Origin: Arenimonas caeni
GTDB taxonomy: Bacteria; Pseudomonadota; Gammaproteobacteria; Xanthomonadales; Xanthomonadaceae
Reading direction: 5' to 3'
Length of the DNA: 64,000 bases
Assembly (NCBI RefSeq): GCF_003024235.1
Contig: NZ_KZ679095.1
Span: 1-64,000, forward strand
Below, in pieces: positions 25,895 to 36,624 of this stretch. How positions within the stretch are numbered: position 1 is the stretch's first letter; each line of letters opens with the position of its first letter. The notes below the pieces were generated by a model. That model saw nothing but the letters and a program-made list of their open reading frames with translations. It was not told the DNA's origin and ran no database searches. A program made the position numbers and the translations under genes.

Positions 25895-25913
25895 ACGCCC
25901 GGGGGGCGACGGC

Positions 25914-27098
25914 ATGCTGCGAAAGATCCTGTTCCAGACCCATTGGTTCCTCGGCATCACCGCCGGGCTGGTGCTCGCGCTGGTGGGCGTCACCGGCGCG
26001 ATGCTCTCCTACGAGCATGCGGTGCTGCGCGCCATCAACCCGGGCGTGATGACGGTGCAGCCCGGCGGGCGGACGCCGCTGCCGCCGGCGGAGCTGCTGG
26101 CGCGGGTCGCCGGGGAGGTGCCCGGCCGTGCCGTGCAGTCGCTGACGCTGTCGGCCGAGCCCACCGACGCCGCACGCGTCGGCTTCGCGCCGGCACCGGG
26201 TGCGCTGCCGGGCCCGGGCGGACGGCCGCGCGGCGAAATCCGCTGGCTCGACCCCTACACCGGCGAACTGCTGGGCCAGCCGCGCGGCGAGGCCTTCTTC
26301 CGCACCACGATGCAGCTGCACCGCTGGCTGGCGGCGGGCGAACCGGGCAAGCAGATCGTCGGCGCATCGACGGTGGCGCTGGTGTTCTTCTGCCTCTCGG
26401 GCCTCTACCTGCGCTGGCCGCGGCGCTGGAAGAGCCCGCGCGCTTGGTTGCTGTTCGATCCCGCACTCACCGGTCGGCGATTCCTGTGGCACCTGCACTC
26501 GGTGGTCGGCACGTGGCTGCTCGTGCCCTATCTGGTGATGGCGCTCAGCGGCTTGTGGTGGAGCTATGGCTGGTACCGCGATGGCGTGAACGCGCTCGCC
26601 GGCATGCCGGCGCAGGCCATGCGCGGTGGCCCGGGTGCCGCGGCCGGTGGCCGGGACGTGGGGCCGGCGCCGCGGATCGACGTGGCCGCGGCCTTCGCCG
26701 CCTTCGACGGGCAGGTGGCCGGCTGGTCGACGCGCACGCTGCGGCTGCCGCAGTCGGCCGGCGCTCCGGTGGAGTTCACCTACCTCGATCGCGATCCGCC
26801 GCACGAGCGCGCCAACAATCGCCTGGCGCTGGACGCAGGCACCCTGGCCGTCGGCCTGCACGAGCGCTTCGAGGCACGGCCGCCGGGCCAGCGCTTCGTG
26901 GCGGCGATGTTCCCGCTGCACAGCGGCAGCTACTTCGGCCAGGCCGGCCTGCTGGTGTTCTGCCTGGCGAGCCTGGTGATGCCGTTGTTCACCGTCACCG
27001 GCTTCCAGCTCTACCTGGACCGACGCGCAAAAAAACGCGCCGGCGAGGAGCGCCGGCGCGTACGTGAGCTGGCGTTGGCGAAACGCTCAGCCGGCTGA
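25914..27098 (+). CDS. PepSY-associated transmembrane protein (PiuB-like)
   Basis: 394 residues with four main membrane helices (about 12-34, 150-168, 196-216, 345-370) and periplasmic PepSY-type domains between them. Signatures include HWFLGITAGLVLALVGVTGAM near the N-terminus, MQLHRWL and a second HLHSVVG helix. Such proteins commonly accompany Fur-regulated TonB receptors and are suspected inner-membrane ferric-siderophore reductases. The heme- or iron-binding His residues at helix starts fit that view. Its last codons overlap glyS by 12 bases and also encode the glyS terminator hairpin. Confidence 0.85.
   Translation: MLRKILFQTHWFLGITAGLVLALVGVTGAMLSYEHAVLRAINPGVMTVQPGGRTPLPPAELLARVAGEVPGRAVQSLTLSAEPTDAARVGFAPAPGALPGPGGRPRGEIRWLDPYTGELLGQPRGEAFFRTTMQLHRWLAAGEPGKQIVGASTVALVFFCLSGLYLRWPRRWKSPRAWLLFDPALTGRRFLWHLHSVVGTWLLVPYLVMALSGLWWSYGWYRDGVNALAGMPAQAMRGGPGAAAGGRDVGPAPRIDVAAAFAAFDGQVAGWSTRTLRLPQSAGAPVEFTYLDRDPPHERANNRLALDAGTLAVGLHERFEARPPGQRFVAAMFPLHSGSYFGQAGLLVFCLASLVMPLFTVTGFQLYLDRRAKKRAGEERRRVRELALAKRSAG
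27029..27060 (-). terminator. glyS terminator inside the convergent gene's coding region
   Basis: A perfect 10-bp stem (27036-27045 with 27051-27060), loop AGGAG, followed on the minus strand by seven T residues (A tract 27029-27035). It lies entirely inside the last codons of the PepSY gene, encoding RRAKKRAGEERRR. Confidence 0.8.
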
Positions 27099-29169
27099 GA
27101 GCTGCTCCACCGCCGCCACCGCCGCGAAGCGGTCGGCGATGAGCTTGAGCAGGGCCAGGCGGTTGTCGCGCACCGCCGGGTCCTCGGCCATCACCAGGGT
27201 GCGCTCGAAGAAGTTGTCCACCGGCACCTGCAGGGCCGCCAGGCGCTTGAGCGTGCCGACGTAGTCGCGCTGGGCCAGCAGCGGGTCGGTGTCGGCCAGG
27301 GCCGAGGCCAGGGCGTCGTTGAGCGCCTGCTCGGCCGGCTCGGCCAGCAGGTCGGCGTCCACCACCGGCGGGATCGAGCCTTCGACCTTGCGCAGGATGT
27401 TGCGGATGCGCTTGTTGGCCGCGGCCAGCGAGGCCGCCTCGCGCAGGCGGGCGAACTCGGCGATGGCCTTCAGGCGCTTGTCGAAGTCCACCAGCGAGCC
27501 CGGGCGGACCTCGGCCACGGCGTCGAACTGCGTGCCCGGCACGCCCTGCTCGGCGTAGTAGCCGCGCAGGCGGTCGATGACGAAGTCGTAGAGCTCGGTA
27601 CTCGGGGCCCAGGTGAGTTCGCGCGGCAGGCCGGCGTTGGCGTCGTCGAGCAGGGCGCCGAGGTCGAGGTCCAGGCCGCCTTCGATCAGCGTGCGGGCCA
27701 GGCCCAGCGCATTGCGGCGCAGGGCGAAGGGGTCCTTGTTGCCGCTGGGCTTGAGGCCCGCGGCGAAGCCGCCAGCCAGGGTCTCGAGGCGGTCGGCCAC
27801 GGCCAGCAGGCGGCCCAGCGGCGAGGCGGCGATGCCGTCGCCGGCGAAGCGCGGCGCGTAGGCCTCGTCGATGGCGTCGGCCACCTCGGCCGGCTCGCCC
27901 GAGGCCAGCGCGTAGTGCCGGCCCATCTTGCCCTGCAGTTCGGGGAACTCGCCGACCATGCGGCTGAGCAGGTCGCACTTGGCCAGCGAGGCGGCGCGGT
28001 TGGCCTTGAGGCTGTCGGCGCCGAGCATGTCGGCGATGATGCCGGCCAGTCGTGCCACGCGCGCGCCGCGCTCGGCGTAGCTGCCGAGCTTCTGCTGGTA
28101 GGTGACCGAGGCCAGGCCCGTCATCCAGGCGTCCAGCGGCTGCTTGAGATCTTCGTCGAAGAAGAACTTGGCGTCGGCGAAGCGCGGGCGGATGACGCGC
28201 TCGTAGCCCTTGCGCACCTCGGCCGGGTCCTTGGACTCGATGTTGGCGATGCCGATGAACTTCTCGCTGAGCTTGCCCTCGGCGTCGAGCACCGGGAAGA
28301 ACTTCTGGTTGGTCTCCATCGTCAGCACCAGCGCTTCCTGCGGCACGCGCAGGAACTCGCGCTCGAAGCTGCAGACGATGGCCGTGGGCCACTCGACCAG
28401 GCAGTTGACCTCGTCGAGCAGGGCCTCGGGCACGCGCGCCTGGCCACCGGCTTCCTTGGCGGCGGCGGTGATTTCGCTGCGGATGCGCTGGCGGCGCTCG
28501 CGCGGGTCGGCCAGCACCTTCGCTTCGCGCATGGCCTGCAGGTATTCGCCGGCCTCGTTGAGCCAGACGCCCTTGTCGTGGTGGAAGCGGTGGCCGCGGC
28601 TCATGCGGTCGGACTTCAGGCCCAGCACTTCGCCCGGGGCCACGTCGCGGCCGAACAGGATGACCAGCCAGTGCGCCGGGCGCACGAAGTGGATGTCGCG
28701 GTCGCCCCAGCGCATCGGCTTGGGCACCGGCAGCGCCTTGAGCGCCTCGGCGACGATCTCGGCCAGCAGTTCGGCGGTGGCGGCGCCGGGACGCGAGCTG
28801 CGCGCGACGAAGCGCATGCCCTTGGCGTCGGTGACGCGGTCGAGCTTGTCCCAGTCCATGCCGTTCTTCTGGGCGAAACCCAGCAGCGCCGGCGTCGGCT
28901 TGCCCTCGGCGTCCAGGCCGATGTTGGTGTACGGGCCCAGCACCTCGCTGTGCTGCACCGGCTGCTGGGTGGCCACGGCCGGCAGGAACACGGCCAGGCG
29001 GCGCGGCGTGTAGAGCGGGCCGGCGGGCAGCTCGGCCTGGCCTTCGCGCACCTGGATGCGGCGCGCGGCCAGGCCCTTGAGCACGCCCTCGTGGAAGGCC
29101 TGCGCCAGCTCGGGCAGCGCCTTGGGCGGCAGCTCCTCGGTGCCCAGTTCGATCAGCAGCGGCAGGAAA

Positions 29170-29177
<8 letters not shown>
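27087..29177 (-). CDS. glyS: Glycine--tRNA ligase beta subunit
   Basis: A 696-residue beta chain of the alpha2beta2 bacterial glycyl-tRNA synthetase. The N-terminus [15 protein letters not shown] and internal blocks ([44 protein letters not shown]) are family landmarks, and the C-terminal anticodon-binding region is complete. The start overlaps the glyQ stop by eight bases, ensuring coupled synthesis of the subunits. An intrinsic terminator follows. Confidence 0.97.
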
Positions 29178-30084
<907 letters not shown>

Positions 30085-30153
30085 CGCGGTTTCGCCCTGC
30101 CCAAAGCGGGCTAGTATAGCCGCCGCCCGCGCCACCGCCCTTTCCCGGCCCGC

Positions 30154-30882
30154 ATGAAACCCTTCCTCCTGATCGAAACCGGCGACCCCTTGCCCCACCT
30201 GCGCCGCCACGGCGGATTCGGCCACTGGATCCGCGTCGCCGCCGGCCTGCACGGCCGCGAGGTGCGCAGCGCCCGCGTGCTCGACGGCGAGCCGCTGCCG
30301 GACGCCCGCGGCCTGGCCGGCGTGCTGGTGTCGGGTTCGGGCGCGATGGTCACCGAGCGCCTGGACTGGTCCGAGCGCACCGCCGACTGGCTGCGCGAGG
30401 CGGCCGACGCGGGCCTGCCCCTGTTCGGCATCTGCTACGGCCACCAGCTGCTGGCGCACGCCCTGGGCGGCGCCGTGGACTACAACCCGCGCGGCCGCGA
30501 GATGGGCACGGTGGAGCTGTCGCTGGCCGGGACGGCCGCCGATGATCCGCTGTTCTCGGGCCTGCCGGGCACGCTGCCGGCGCATGCCACCCACCTGCAG
30601 ACCGTGCTGGCGCCGCCGCCCGGCGCCACGGTGCTGGCGCGCTCGGCGCTCGACGACTGCCAGGCCTTCCGCTGGGGCGAGTCCACCTGGGGCGTGCAGT
30701 TCCATCCCGAGTTCAGCGCCGGCATGATGCGGGGCTACATCCAGGCGCGCGCCGACGCCCTGGCCCGCGAGGGCCACTGCCACCACAGCCTGCTCAAGGC
30801 GGTGCGGCCGGCGCCGCTGGCCCGGCGCGTGCTGCGCCGCTTCGTCCACCAGGCGCGTCGTCGCGCCCACCAGGGAGCCTGA
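30154..30882 (+). CDS. Class I glutamine amidotransferase (GMP-synthase-like)
   Basis: 242 residues. A stand-alone triad-type GATase domain: nucleophile C94 in [10 protein letters not shown], and H184/E186 in [10 protein letters not shown]. It lacks a synthetase partner domain. Proteins of this type are annotated as glutamine amidotransferase or GMP synthase-like and may hydrolyse gamma-glutamyl compounds. The substrate cannot be specified. It is divergent from glyQ and five bases upstream of a membrane-protein gene. Confidence 0.88.
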   Translation: MKPFLLIETGDPLPHLRRHGGFGHWIRVAAGLHGREVRSARVLDGEPLPDARGLAGVLVSGSGAMVTERLDWSERTADWLREAADAGLPLFGICYGHQLLAHALGGAVDYNPRGREMGTVELSLAGTAADDPLFSGLPGTLPAHATHLQTVLAPPPGATVLARSALDDCQAFRWGESTWGVQFHPEFSAGMMRGYIQARADALAREGHCHHSLLKAVRPAPLARRVLRRFVHQARRRAHQGA

Positions 30883-30887
30883 ACCGA

Positions 30888-31811
30888 ATGAGTCCGAACG
30901 CCGTGGGCATGGCCGCCCCCTTCCGCTGGCTGGGCAAGGCCTTCGACGTGGGTCGTCGCAACCCCAAGGCGCTGTTCGGGGCGCTGGCGCTGGTGCTGGC
31001 GGTGGTGTTCGCGGTGTCCTTGCTGCAGATGGCGCTGCAGGCGGCGACCGGCGGTTCGGGCACGGGCGTGGCGGTGGTCATGGCCGTCAGCACCGTGGTC
31101 AGCTGGCTGGTGATGCCGCCGCTGTTCGGCGGCGTGTTCCGCGTGCTCGACGCCACCGACCGCGGCCAGCCGGTGCTGGCCACCGATGTCTTCAACGCCT
31201 TCGGCCCGGGCAAGGGCGGCCATCGGCTGGTGCTGACCTCGCTGGTCTACTCGCTGCTCTACCTGGCCTTTGTCGCCCTGCTGCTGCTGACCTCGCTGGG
31301 CCAGTTCTTCCGCGAGTACTTCGCCATCGCGCTGGCCACGCCGGTGGGTGGCGAACCCGACCAGGCCGCGCTGGTGGCCCTGGTGCAGAACACGCCGGCC
31401 TCCGCCGTGCTGTGGCTGCCGGTGGCGGCGATCGCCATCTTCGCCTGGATGCATGCCTCGATGCTGGCCCTGGCGACCGCGGCGCTGCGCCCGGCCAGCG
31501 TGGCCGAATGCGTGGTGGCCGGCCTGCTGGCGGTGCTGCGCAACTTCCTGCCGCTGCTGGGCCTGAGCCTGGTGGTGATGGTCGGCGGCTTCATGCTGGC
31601 GCTGCTGCTGGGCCTGGTGCTGGGCCTGGTGATCGGACTGCTGTCGCTGCTGAGCCCGGCGCTGGGCATGCTCGTCGCGCTGCCGCTGCTGGGCGTGCTG
31701 ATGCTGGCGATGTACGCGCTGATGTTCGGCTTCTACTACCACGGCTGGCGCGAGATCTTCGGCGACGCCGAGCCGGCGGACCCGGCCGCGCCGGGCGAAC
31801 TGGCGGCCTGA
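30888..31811 (+). CDS. Polytopic membrane protein, unknown function
   Basis: 307 residues with about six hydrophobic segments (roughly 28-52, 62-85, 113-140, 172-192, 214-250, 255-285) and a short acidic tail. The layout, with [16 protein letters not shown] before the first helix and [12 protein letters not shown] after the last, resembles the BPSS1780/YciC-like membrane proteins common in proteobacteria, whose role is unknown. It follows the amidotransferase gene closely and converges on the RDD gene, ending seven bases away. Confidence 0.7.
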   Translation: MSPNAVGMAAPFRWLGKAFDVGRRNPKALFGALALVLAVVFAVSLLQMALQAATGGSGTGVAVVMAVSTVVSWLVMPPLFGGVFRVLDATDRGQPVLATDVFNAFGPGKGGHRLVLTSLVYSLLYLAFVALLLLTSLGQFFREYFAIALATPVGGEPDQAALVALVQNTPASAVLWLPVAAIAIFAWMHASMLALATAALRPASVAECVVAGLLAVLRNFLPLLGLSLVVMVGGFMLALLLGLVLGLVIGLLSLLSPALGMLVALPLLGVLMLAMYALMFGFYYHGWREIFGDAEPADPAAPGELAA

Positions 31812-31818
31812 GCGGCCT

Positions 31819-32517
31819 TCAGGGCAGGCCGGCGCCCACCGCCTCGGCCAGCAGCAGCGCGTAGCCGGCGACCACCGCGATGAAGGCGGCGGCCAGGGCC
31901 AGGCCCTGCGCCCACAGCCAGCGCCGCGCCCAGCGCGGCATCGCCTCCGCGGCGCCGGGCGCGAGCACGACGCGGGTGCCGGCGATGTAGTCGTGCAGGG
32001 CGCGCCGGTCCTTGGTCCAGCCGGCCAGGGCGTGGCCCAGATGCAGCATCAGCCAGCTCGGCACGCCGGCGACGAAGCGCAGCGCCAGCCGCCAGGGCGC
32101 CGGCCGGTGGCCGGCGACGTCGGTGACGCGCAGCCCGGCCAGGCGCTTGCCCGGCGTGGCCTGCCAGCGCGAGGCCTCGAAACCGACGAACCACAGCGCC
32201 GAGAGCGCGAACAGCACCGCCGCCGCCACGGCCAGGCCGTGCAGCCAGGTCGCCACCAGCGCCAGTACGCCCTCGTGCAGCACCGGATCACCGGACCAGC
32301 CGGCCAGCTGCGCCAGCGGGTCGCCGGCGTCGCCGCCGCCGGCGATCGCCTGGTCCATCAGCTCGAACAGGCGCAACTGCACCTGCTGCATGGCCACGTC
32401 GGTGTCGGCCAGCACGCGCCGGCCGGAGCCCAGGAGAAGGGGCACGGACAGCGCCAGCGGGGCGAGGGCGTCGAGGCTGTAGGCGGCGTAGCGACGCCAG
32501 AAGCCGGCGGGGCGCAT
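31819..32517 (-). CDS. RDD family membrane protein
   Basis: 232 residues with the RDD pattern: RRYAAYSLDALAPLAL at the N-terminus (R and D in the first helix), TPGKRLAGLRVTD in the middle and RRALHDYIAGTRVV near the C-terminus, plus a last helix at about 200-225. RDD proteins are inner-membrane proteins, some proposed as ion antiporters. Start is one base after the tatC stop, so it is probably the fourth gene of the tat operon here. Confidence 0.88.
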   Translation of the reverse strand: MRPAGFWRRYAAYSLDALAPLALSVPLLLGSGRRVLADTDVAMQQVQLRLFELMDQAIAGGGDAGDPLAQLAGWSGDPVLHEGVLALVATWLHGLAVAAAVLFALSALWFVGFEASRWQATPGKRLAGLRVTDVAGHRPAPWRLALRFVAGVPSWLMLHLGHALAGWTKDRRALHDYIAGTRVVLAPGAAEAMPRWARRWLWAQGLALAAAFIAVVAGYALLLAEAVGAGLP

Positions 32518-32518
32518 T

Positions 32519-33259
32519 TCAGCCCGCGGCCGGCGTGGGCCGCCTGAGCAGCACGCCGGCGAGGATGCCCAGCTCGTAGAGCAGGCACATCGGGATCGCC
32601 AGCATCAGCTGCGAGACCACGTCCGGCGGCGTGATGACGGCCGCCAGGATGAAGACGCCGACGATCACGTAGCCGCGCACCTCGCGCAGCTGCGCCGGCG
32701 TCGTCACGCCCAGCAGCACCAGCACCACCACGGCCACCGGCAGTTCGAAGCTCAGGCCGAAGGCCAGGAAGATCACCAGCACGAAGTCGAGGTAGCGGCT
32801 GATGTCGGTCATCATCGCCACGCCCTCGGGCGTGATGGCGGTGAGGAAGCCGAACACCGCCGGCAGCACCAGGAAGTAGGCGAAGGCGCAGCCGATGTAG
32901 AACAGCAGCAGCGCCGCCACCAGCAGCGGCCGCGCCATGCGCTTTTCCTGCTGGTAAAGGCCGGGCGCGACGAAGGCCCAGGCCTGGTAGATCAGCACCG
33001 GCATGGCCAGCATCACGGCGCAGAAGAAGGCCAGCTTCACCGGGGTGAAGAAGGGCGAGGCCACCTCGATGGCCACCAGCTGGCCGCCGTCGGGGAGCTT
33101 GGACAGCAGTGGCTCGGCCAGCAGCGCGTAGATGCGGTTGGCGAAGGGCATCAGGCCCGCGAACACCAGCAGCACCGCCACCACGCCCTTGAGCAGGCGC
33201 GAACGCAGCTCGAGCAGGTGGCCCATCAGGGTTTCGGCCTGGCCGGGGGCCTCGGTCAT
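32519..33259 (-). CDS. tatC: Sec-independent protein translocase TatC
   Basis: 246 residues with six membrane helices. It shows the TatC start HLLELRSRLLKGVVA, the periplasmic PLLSKLPDGGQLVAIEVASPFFTPVK region, the conserved glutamate-bearing AFGLSFELPV helix and YVIVGVFILAAVITPPDVVSQ. TatC binds the twin-arginine signal peptide and, with TatB, forms the receptor complex in the inner membrane. Its start overlaps the tatB stop by four bases. Confidence 0.97.
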   Translation of the reverse strand: MTEAPGQAETLMGHLLELRSRLLKGVVAVLLVFAGLMPFANRIYALLAEPLLSKLPDGGQLVAIEVASPFFTPVKLAFFCAVMLAMPVLIYQAWAFVAPGLYQQEKRMARPLLVAALLLFYIGCAFAYFLVLPAVFGFLTAITPEGVAMMTDISRYLDFVLVIFLAFGLSFELPVAVVVLVLLGVTTPAQLREVRGYVIVGVFILAAVITPPDVVSQLMLAIPMCLLYELGILAGVLLRRPTPAAG

Positions 33260-33633
33260 GACTTGCCCGCCGCGGCGTCATCGGCGGGCTTGCCGCCGTC
33301 GTCCGGATCCGTGGCCGCGTCGCGCGGCGCCTCGGCGGGGGCGGCTTCCGGGTCGCGCAGGGCCTCGGCGGCGGCGCGGCCGGCCTCGTCGAGCTCGCGC
33401 CTGAGGCCATCGGCCTGGCGGCGCAGGTCGCCCGCAGGGTCGCCCAGGGCCTTGCGCATGTCTTCGGCGGCCAGCTCGCGCTCGAACTCGGACTTCACCG
33501 AATACCACTGCGCGCGCGCCTTGCGCACCCACAGGCCGGCGAAGCGGGCCGCCCGCGGCAGGCGCTCGGGACCGAGCACCACCAGCGCGACCACGCCGAT
33601 CACCAGCAGTTCGCCGAAGCCCAGGTCGAACAT
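33256..33633 (-). CDS. tatB: Sec-independent protein translocase TatB
   Basis: 125 residues. The N-terminal membrane helix with FGELLVIGVVALVVLGPERLP is diagnostic (the E in the helix and the GPERLP hinge), followed by an amphipathic helix (about 24-50) and a charged Ala/Glu/Asp-rich tail. ATG at 33633 gives the standard TatB N-terminus MFDLGF; a longer upstream frame is the shadow of tatA. Middle gene of tatA-tatB-tatC. Confidence 0.95.
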   Translation of the reverse strand: MFDLGFGELLVIGVVALVVLGPERLPRAARFAGLWVRKARAQWYSVKSEFERELAAEDMRKALGDPAGDLRRQADGLRRELDEAGRAAAEALRDPEAAPAEAPRDAATDPDDGGKPADDAAAGKS

Positions 33634-33662
33634 GCGAAGCCAGGCACCCGCCGGGGCGGGGC

Positions 33663-33896
33663 TCAGGAGTCCTTGTGCTGGCTGTCCTGCGAAGCGTCCT
33701 GGCGCGGCGCCTCGCCGTCGCGGCGCTCGTTGCCGAGCTGCTGCGGCGGCGTGTCGTCGCCTTCCTTCAGGCCCTTCTTGAAGCCCTTGATGCCTTCGCC
33801 CAGGTCCTTGCCGATGTTGCCCAGCTTCTTGGTGCCGAAGACCAGCACGACGACCAGGAGGACGATGAGCCAATGCCAGATGCTGAAGCTGCCCAT
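33663..33896 (-). CDS. tatA: Sec-independent protein translocase TatA
   Basis: 77 residues. A single N-terminal helix ([17 protein letters not shown]), then the FGTKKL hinge and an amphipathic helix [22 protein letters not shown], ending in a polar, acidic tail. TatA oligomers form the translocation pathway for folded proteins. First gene of the operon; TAGACT, possibly a -10 box, lies upstream on the minus strand near 33933. Confidence 0.96.
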   Translation of the reverse strand: MGSFSIWHWLIVLLVVVLVFGTKKLGNIGKDLGEGIKGFKKGLKEGDDTPPQQLGNERRDGEAPRQDASQDSQHKDS

Positions 33897-33962
33897 GTGC
33901 CGGATTCCGCGTCAGGAGAGTGGGCGAAGTCTAGCGCAGCCGGGCCCCGGCCGCGCCGTCCG

Positions 33963-34655
33963 TCAGTCCTGGGGAACGGTGTTTTCCTCGAGCCGGTCGC
34001 GGAAATCGACCACCGACGCCGGCGGGGCGGCGGTACGGCCCTCGAAGATCTGGCGCGGGGTGGTGTTGCGGCCGTAGACGCGCTGGTTGGCGGTGTGGTC
34101 CATGCGCAGCACGGTGCCGTCCAGGGCCACGCCGGCGAACAGGCCGCGGGCGCGCGAATAGCTGTAGATCTCGGCCTTGAGCTGCTCGTCGGTGCTGGCC
34201 TGGGCGCTGCGGCCGACCGGGCCGGCGGCCACCGAGGCGTCGGCGCCGAGGGTGAACTTGCCGTTGACGATGTTCTGCACGCCGCGCTCCGAGCGGAACA
34301 CCAGGATCACGTCGGCCGACTGCACGCCGGCCTGGAAGCCGATGCTGCCGCCGCCGAGCTTGATGAAGCTGGGGTTGGACCAGGTGCCGTCCGGGCTGCG
34401 CACCGAGATCAGGCCCTTGCCGCCGCGGCCGCCGATCACCAGGCCGGCCTTGACCACGTCCGGGATGACGGCGATGGCGTGGGCCTCGGAGAACAGCTTC
34501 TCGGGCACGGCGGTTTCCGGGATGCGCATGATCTCGCCGAGCACGCGGGCGGCGTCGGCGGCGCGGGCCTCCTCCTTCTCGCCGGCCAGGGCCGGGGCGG
34601 CGGGGACGAGCGCGAGGGCGAGCGCGGCGAGCATCGGGGCGAGGAAGCGGGTCAT
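33963..34655 (-). CDS. SYLF/Ysc84-domain exported protein
   Basis: 230 residues with a signal peptide (about 1-25, ...APALA) and a SYLF domain (about 40-210). The domain includes AHAIAVIPDVVKAGLVIGGRGGKGLISVR, SFIKLGGGSIGFQAGVQSADVILVF and KFTLGADASVAAGPVGR. SYLF domains bind lipid; bacterial periplasmic members are of unknown physiological role. It lies downstream of the divergent hemH promoter region and is independent of the tat operon, whose first gene starts 66 bases downstream. Confidence 0.85.
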   Translation of the reverse strand: MTRFLAPMLAALALALVPAAPALAGEKEEARAADAARVLGEIMRIPETAVPEKLFSEAHAIAVIPDVVKAGLVIGGRGGKGLISVRSPDGTWSNPSFIKLGGGSIGFQAGVQSADVILVFRSERGVQNIVNGKFTLGADASVAAGPVGRSAQASTDEQLKAEIYSYSRARGLFAGVALDGTVLRMDHTANQRVYGRNTTPRQIFEGRTAAPPASVVDFRDRLEENTVPQD

Positions 34656-34774
34656 GGGGGCAGTCTCCGTGGGGCGCGTGGGCCCGAGTATGTCCGCGGG
34701 CAATGAACCGCGGGTGAGCCAAACCTTCACTTGGGCGATGATACGTTTCCGGCAGCCGCCATGGACAGGTCCGC

Positions 34775-35782
34775 ATGAAGCCCTACCTCGACGCCCCCAC
34801 CTCCGCCGGCCCGGGCCGCACCGCGCTGCTGCTGGTGAACCTGGGCACCCCCGACGCGCCGACCGCCGGCGCGGTGAAGCGCTACCTCTCGCAGTTCCTG
34901 CACGACCACCGCGTGGTCGAGCTGACCCGCTGGCTGTGGTGCCCGCTGCTGCACTTCATCATCCTGCCGCTGCGCTCGCCGCGGGTGGCCCGCAACTACG
35001 CCTCGATCTGGATGGACGAGGGTTCGCCGCTGCTGGTGCACACCCGGAACCTGGCCAGGGCCATGCAGCACGCGCTGCCCGACGTGTCGGTGCGGGTGGC
35101 GATGCGCTACGGCAACCCGTCCATCCCCGACGTGCTGCGCGAGCTGCAGGCCGAGGGCATGCAGCGCCTGCTGGTGCTGCCGCTGTACCCGCAGTACTCG
35201 GCCAGCACCTCGGGTTCGGTGCTCGATGCGGTCGGCAAGGAGCTGGCCGGCTGGCGCCGCACGCCGGACCTGCGCTTCATCGCCGACTACCACCTCGACG
35301 GCGGCTGGCTGGACGCCCTCGAGGCGCGCGTGCGTGCGCACTGGGACCTGCACGGCCGGGCCGACCAGCTGCTGATGTCCTTCCACGGCCTGCCCAAGCG
35401 CTACGAGACCGCCGGCGACCCGTATCCGCGCCAGTGCGAGGCGGGCGCGCGCGCCCTGGCCGGCCGCCTGGGCCTGGCCGAGGGCGAGTGGAGGCTCACC
35501 TACCAGTCGCGCTTCGGCCGCGAGGAGTGGCTGCAGCCCTACACCGACAAGACGCTCGAGGCGATGGCGCGCGAGGGCGTGATGACCGTGGACGTGATCT
35601 GCCCGGGCTTCGCCGCCGACTGCCTGGAAACGCTGGAGGAGATCGCGGTCGAGAACGACCAGGTCTTCCGCGCCGCCGGCGGCCAGGCGCTGCGCTACAT
35701 CAGCGCGCTCAACGACGAACCGGGACACGTGGCGGCGCTGTCGGCGCTGGCGCGCAGCCACCTGCAGGGCTGGCCGCACTGA
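34775..35782 (+). CDS. hemH: Ferrochelatase
   Basis: 335 residues. Inserts ferrous iron into protoporphyrin IX in the last step of heme synthesis. Landmarks are LLLVNLGTPDAPT (18-30), YPQYSASTSGS, the catalytic H204 in SFHGLP, and the acidic metal-path residue E285 in CPGFAADCLETLEE. The CxxC-type iron-sulfur tail found in some ferrochelatases is absent. Its TGA overlaps the ATG of the following hydrolase by one base. Confidence 0.96.
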   Translation: MKPYLDAPTSAGPGRTALLLVNLGTPDAPTAGAVKRYLSQFLHDHRVVELTRWLWCPLLHFIILPLRSPRVARNYASIWMDEGSPLLVHTRNLARAMQHALPDVSVRVAMRYGNPSIPDVLRELQAEGMQRLLVLPLYPQYSASTSGSVLDAVGKELAGWRRTPDLRFIADYHLDGGWLDALEARVRAHWDLHGRADQLLMSFHGLPKRYETAGDPYPRQCEAGARALAGRLGLAEGEWRLTYQSRFGREEWLQPYTDKTLEAMAREGVMTVDVICPGFAADCLETLEEIAVENDQVFRAAGGQALRYISALNDEPGHVAALSALARSHLQGWPH

Positions 35783-36624
35783 TGCAGGAAATCCGGCTGC
35801 GAACCGCCAGCGGCACGCTGGCGGCGCTGCGCGGCGGCGATCCCTCGGGCCCGCGGCTGCTTTGCCTGCACGGCTGGCTCGACAACGCCGCCAGCTTCCT
35901 GCCGCTGGCCCCGCACCTGGCCGGTTTCGACTGGGTGGCCCTGGACCTGCCCGGGCACGGCGCCTCGGACCACCGCCCGCCCGGCTGCGACTACGCCTTC
36001 GCCGACTGGCTGCACGACGGGCTCGACGCGCTCGACGCGCTGGGCTGGGAGCAGGCCGACCTGCTCGGGCATTCGATGGGCGGCGCGATCGCCTCGTTCA
36101 TCGCCGCCGCGGTCCCGGCACGGGTGCGTCGCCTGGCCCTGGTGGAGGCGCTGGGGCCGGTGGCCGGCGACCCGGAGAAGGCCGGCGAGCGCCTGCGCGA
36201 GGCCGTGCGCGCGCGCCGCGCCCGGGCCGGCCGCCCGCCGCGGCTGATCCCGGACGTCGACACCGCGGTGGCGGCGCGGCTGGCCGTGACCCGGATGGCG
36301 CCGGAGGCGGCGGCGCTGATCGTGCGCCGCAACCTGCGCGAGGTGCCCGGCGGCTTTGCCTGGCGCAGCGACCCGCGCCTGACCCTGCCCGGCCACCTGC
36401 GCATGGACGAGGCCGCGGTGCAGGCGGTGCTGCGAGGCATCGAGGCGCCGGTGCTGGTGGTCGCGGCCGATCCCGCGCCGCCGTATTTCACGCCCGGGGT
36501 GCGGGCCGCGCGCCTGGCCTGCCTGCGCGAGGCGCGCCTGGCGGTGCTGGCCGGCGGCCATCACCTGCACATGGAGCAGCCCGGCGTGGTGGCGCCGCTG
36601 CTGCTCGACTTCCTGCGCGGCTAG
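35782..36624 (+). CDS. Alpha/beta hydrolase
   Basis: 280 residues with the alpha/beta hydrolase fold: oxyanion region LCLHGWLDN (27-35), DLPGHG (55-60), nucleophile elbow GHSMG with S98, and the C-terminal catalytic His in GGHHLHMEQP. The substrate is unknown; the family includes esterases and C-C hydrolases. Start codon overlaps the hemH stop (TGATG), so translation is coupled. Its TAG shares bases with the convergent lipoprotein stop at 36621. Confidence 0.9.
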   Translation: MQEIRLRTASGTLAALRGGDPSGPRLLCLHGWLDNAASFLPLAPHLAGFDWVALDLPGHGASDHRPPGCDYAFADWLHDGLDALDALGWEQADLLGHSMGGAIASFIAAAVPARVRRLALVEALGPVAGDPEKAGERLREAVRARRARAGRPPRLIPDVDTAVAARLAVTRMAPEAAALIVRRNLREVPGGFAWRSDPRLTLPGHLRMDEAAVQAVLRGIEAPVLVVAADPAPPYFTPGVRAARLACLREARLAVLAGGHHLHMEQPGVVAPLLLDFLRG

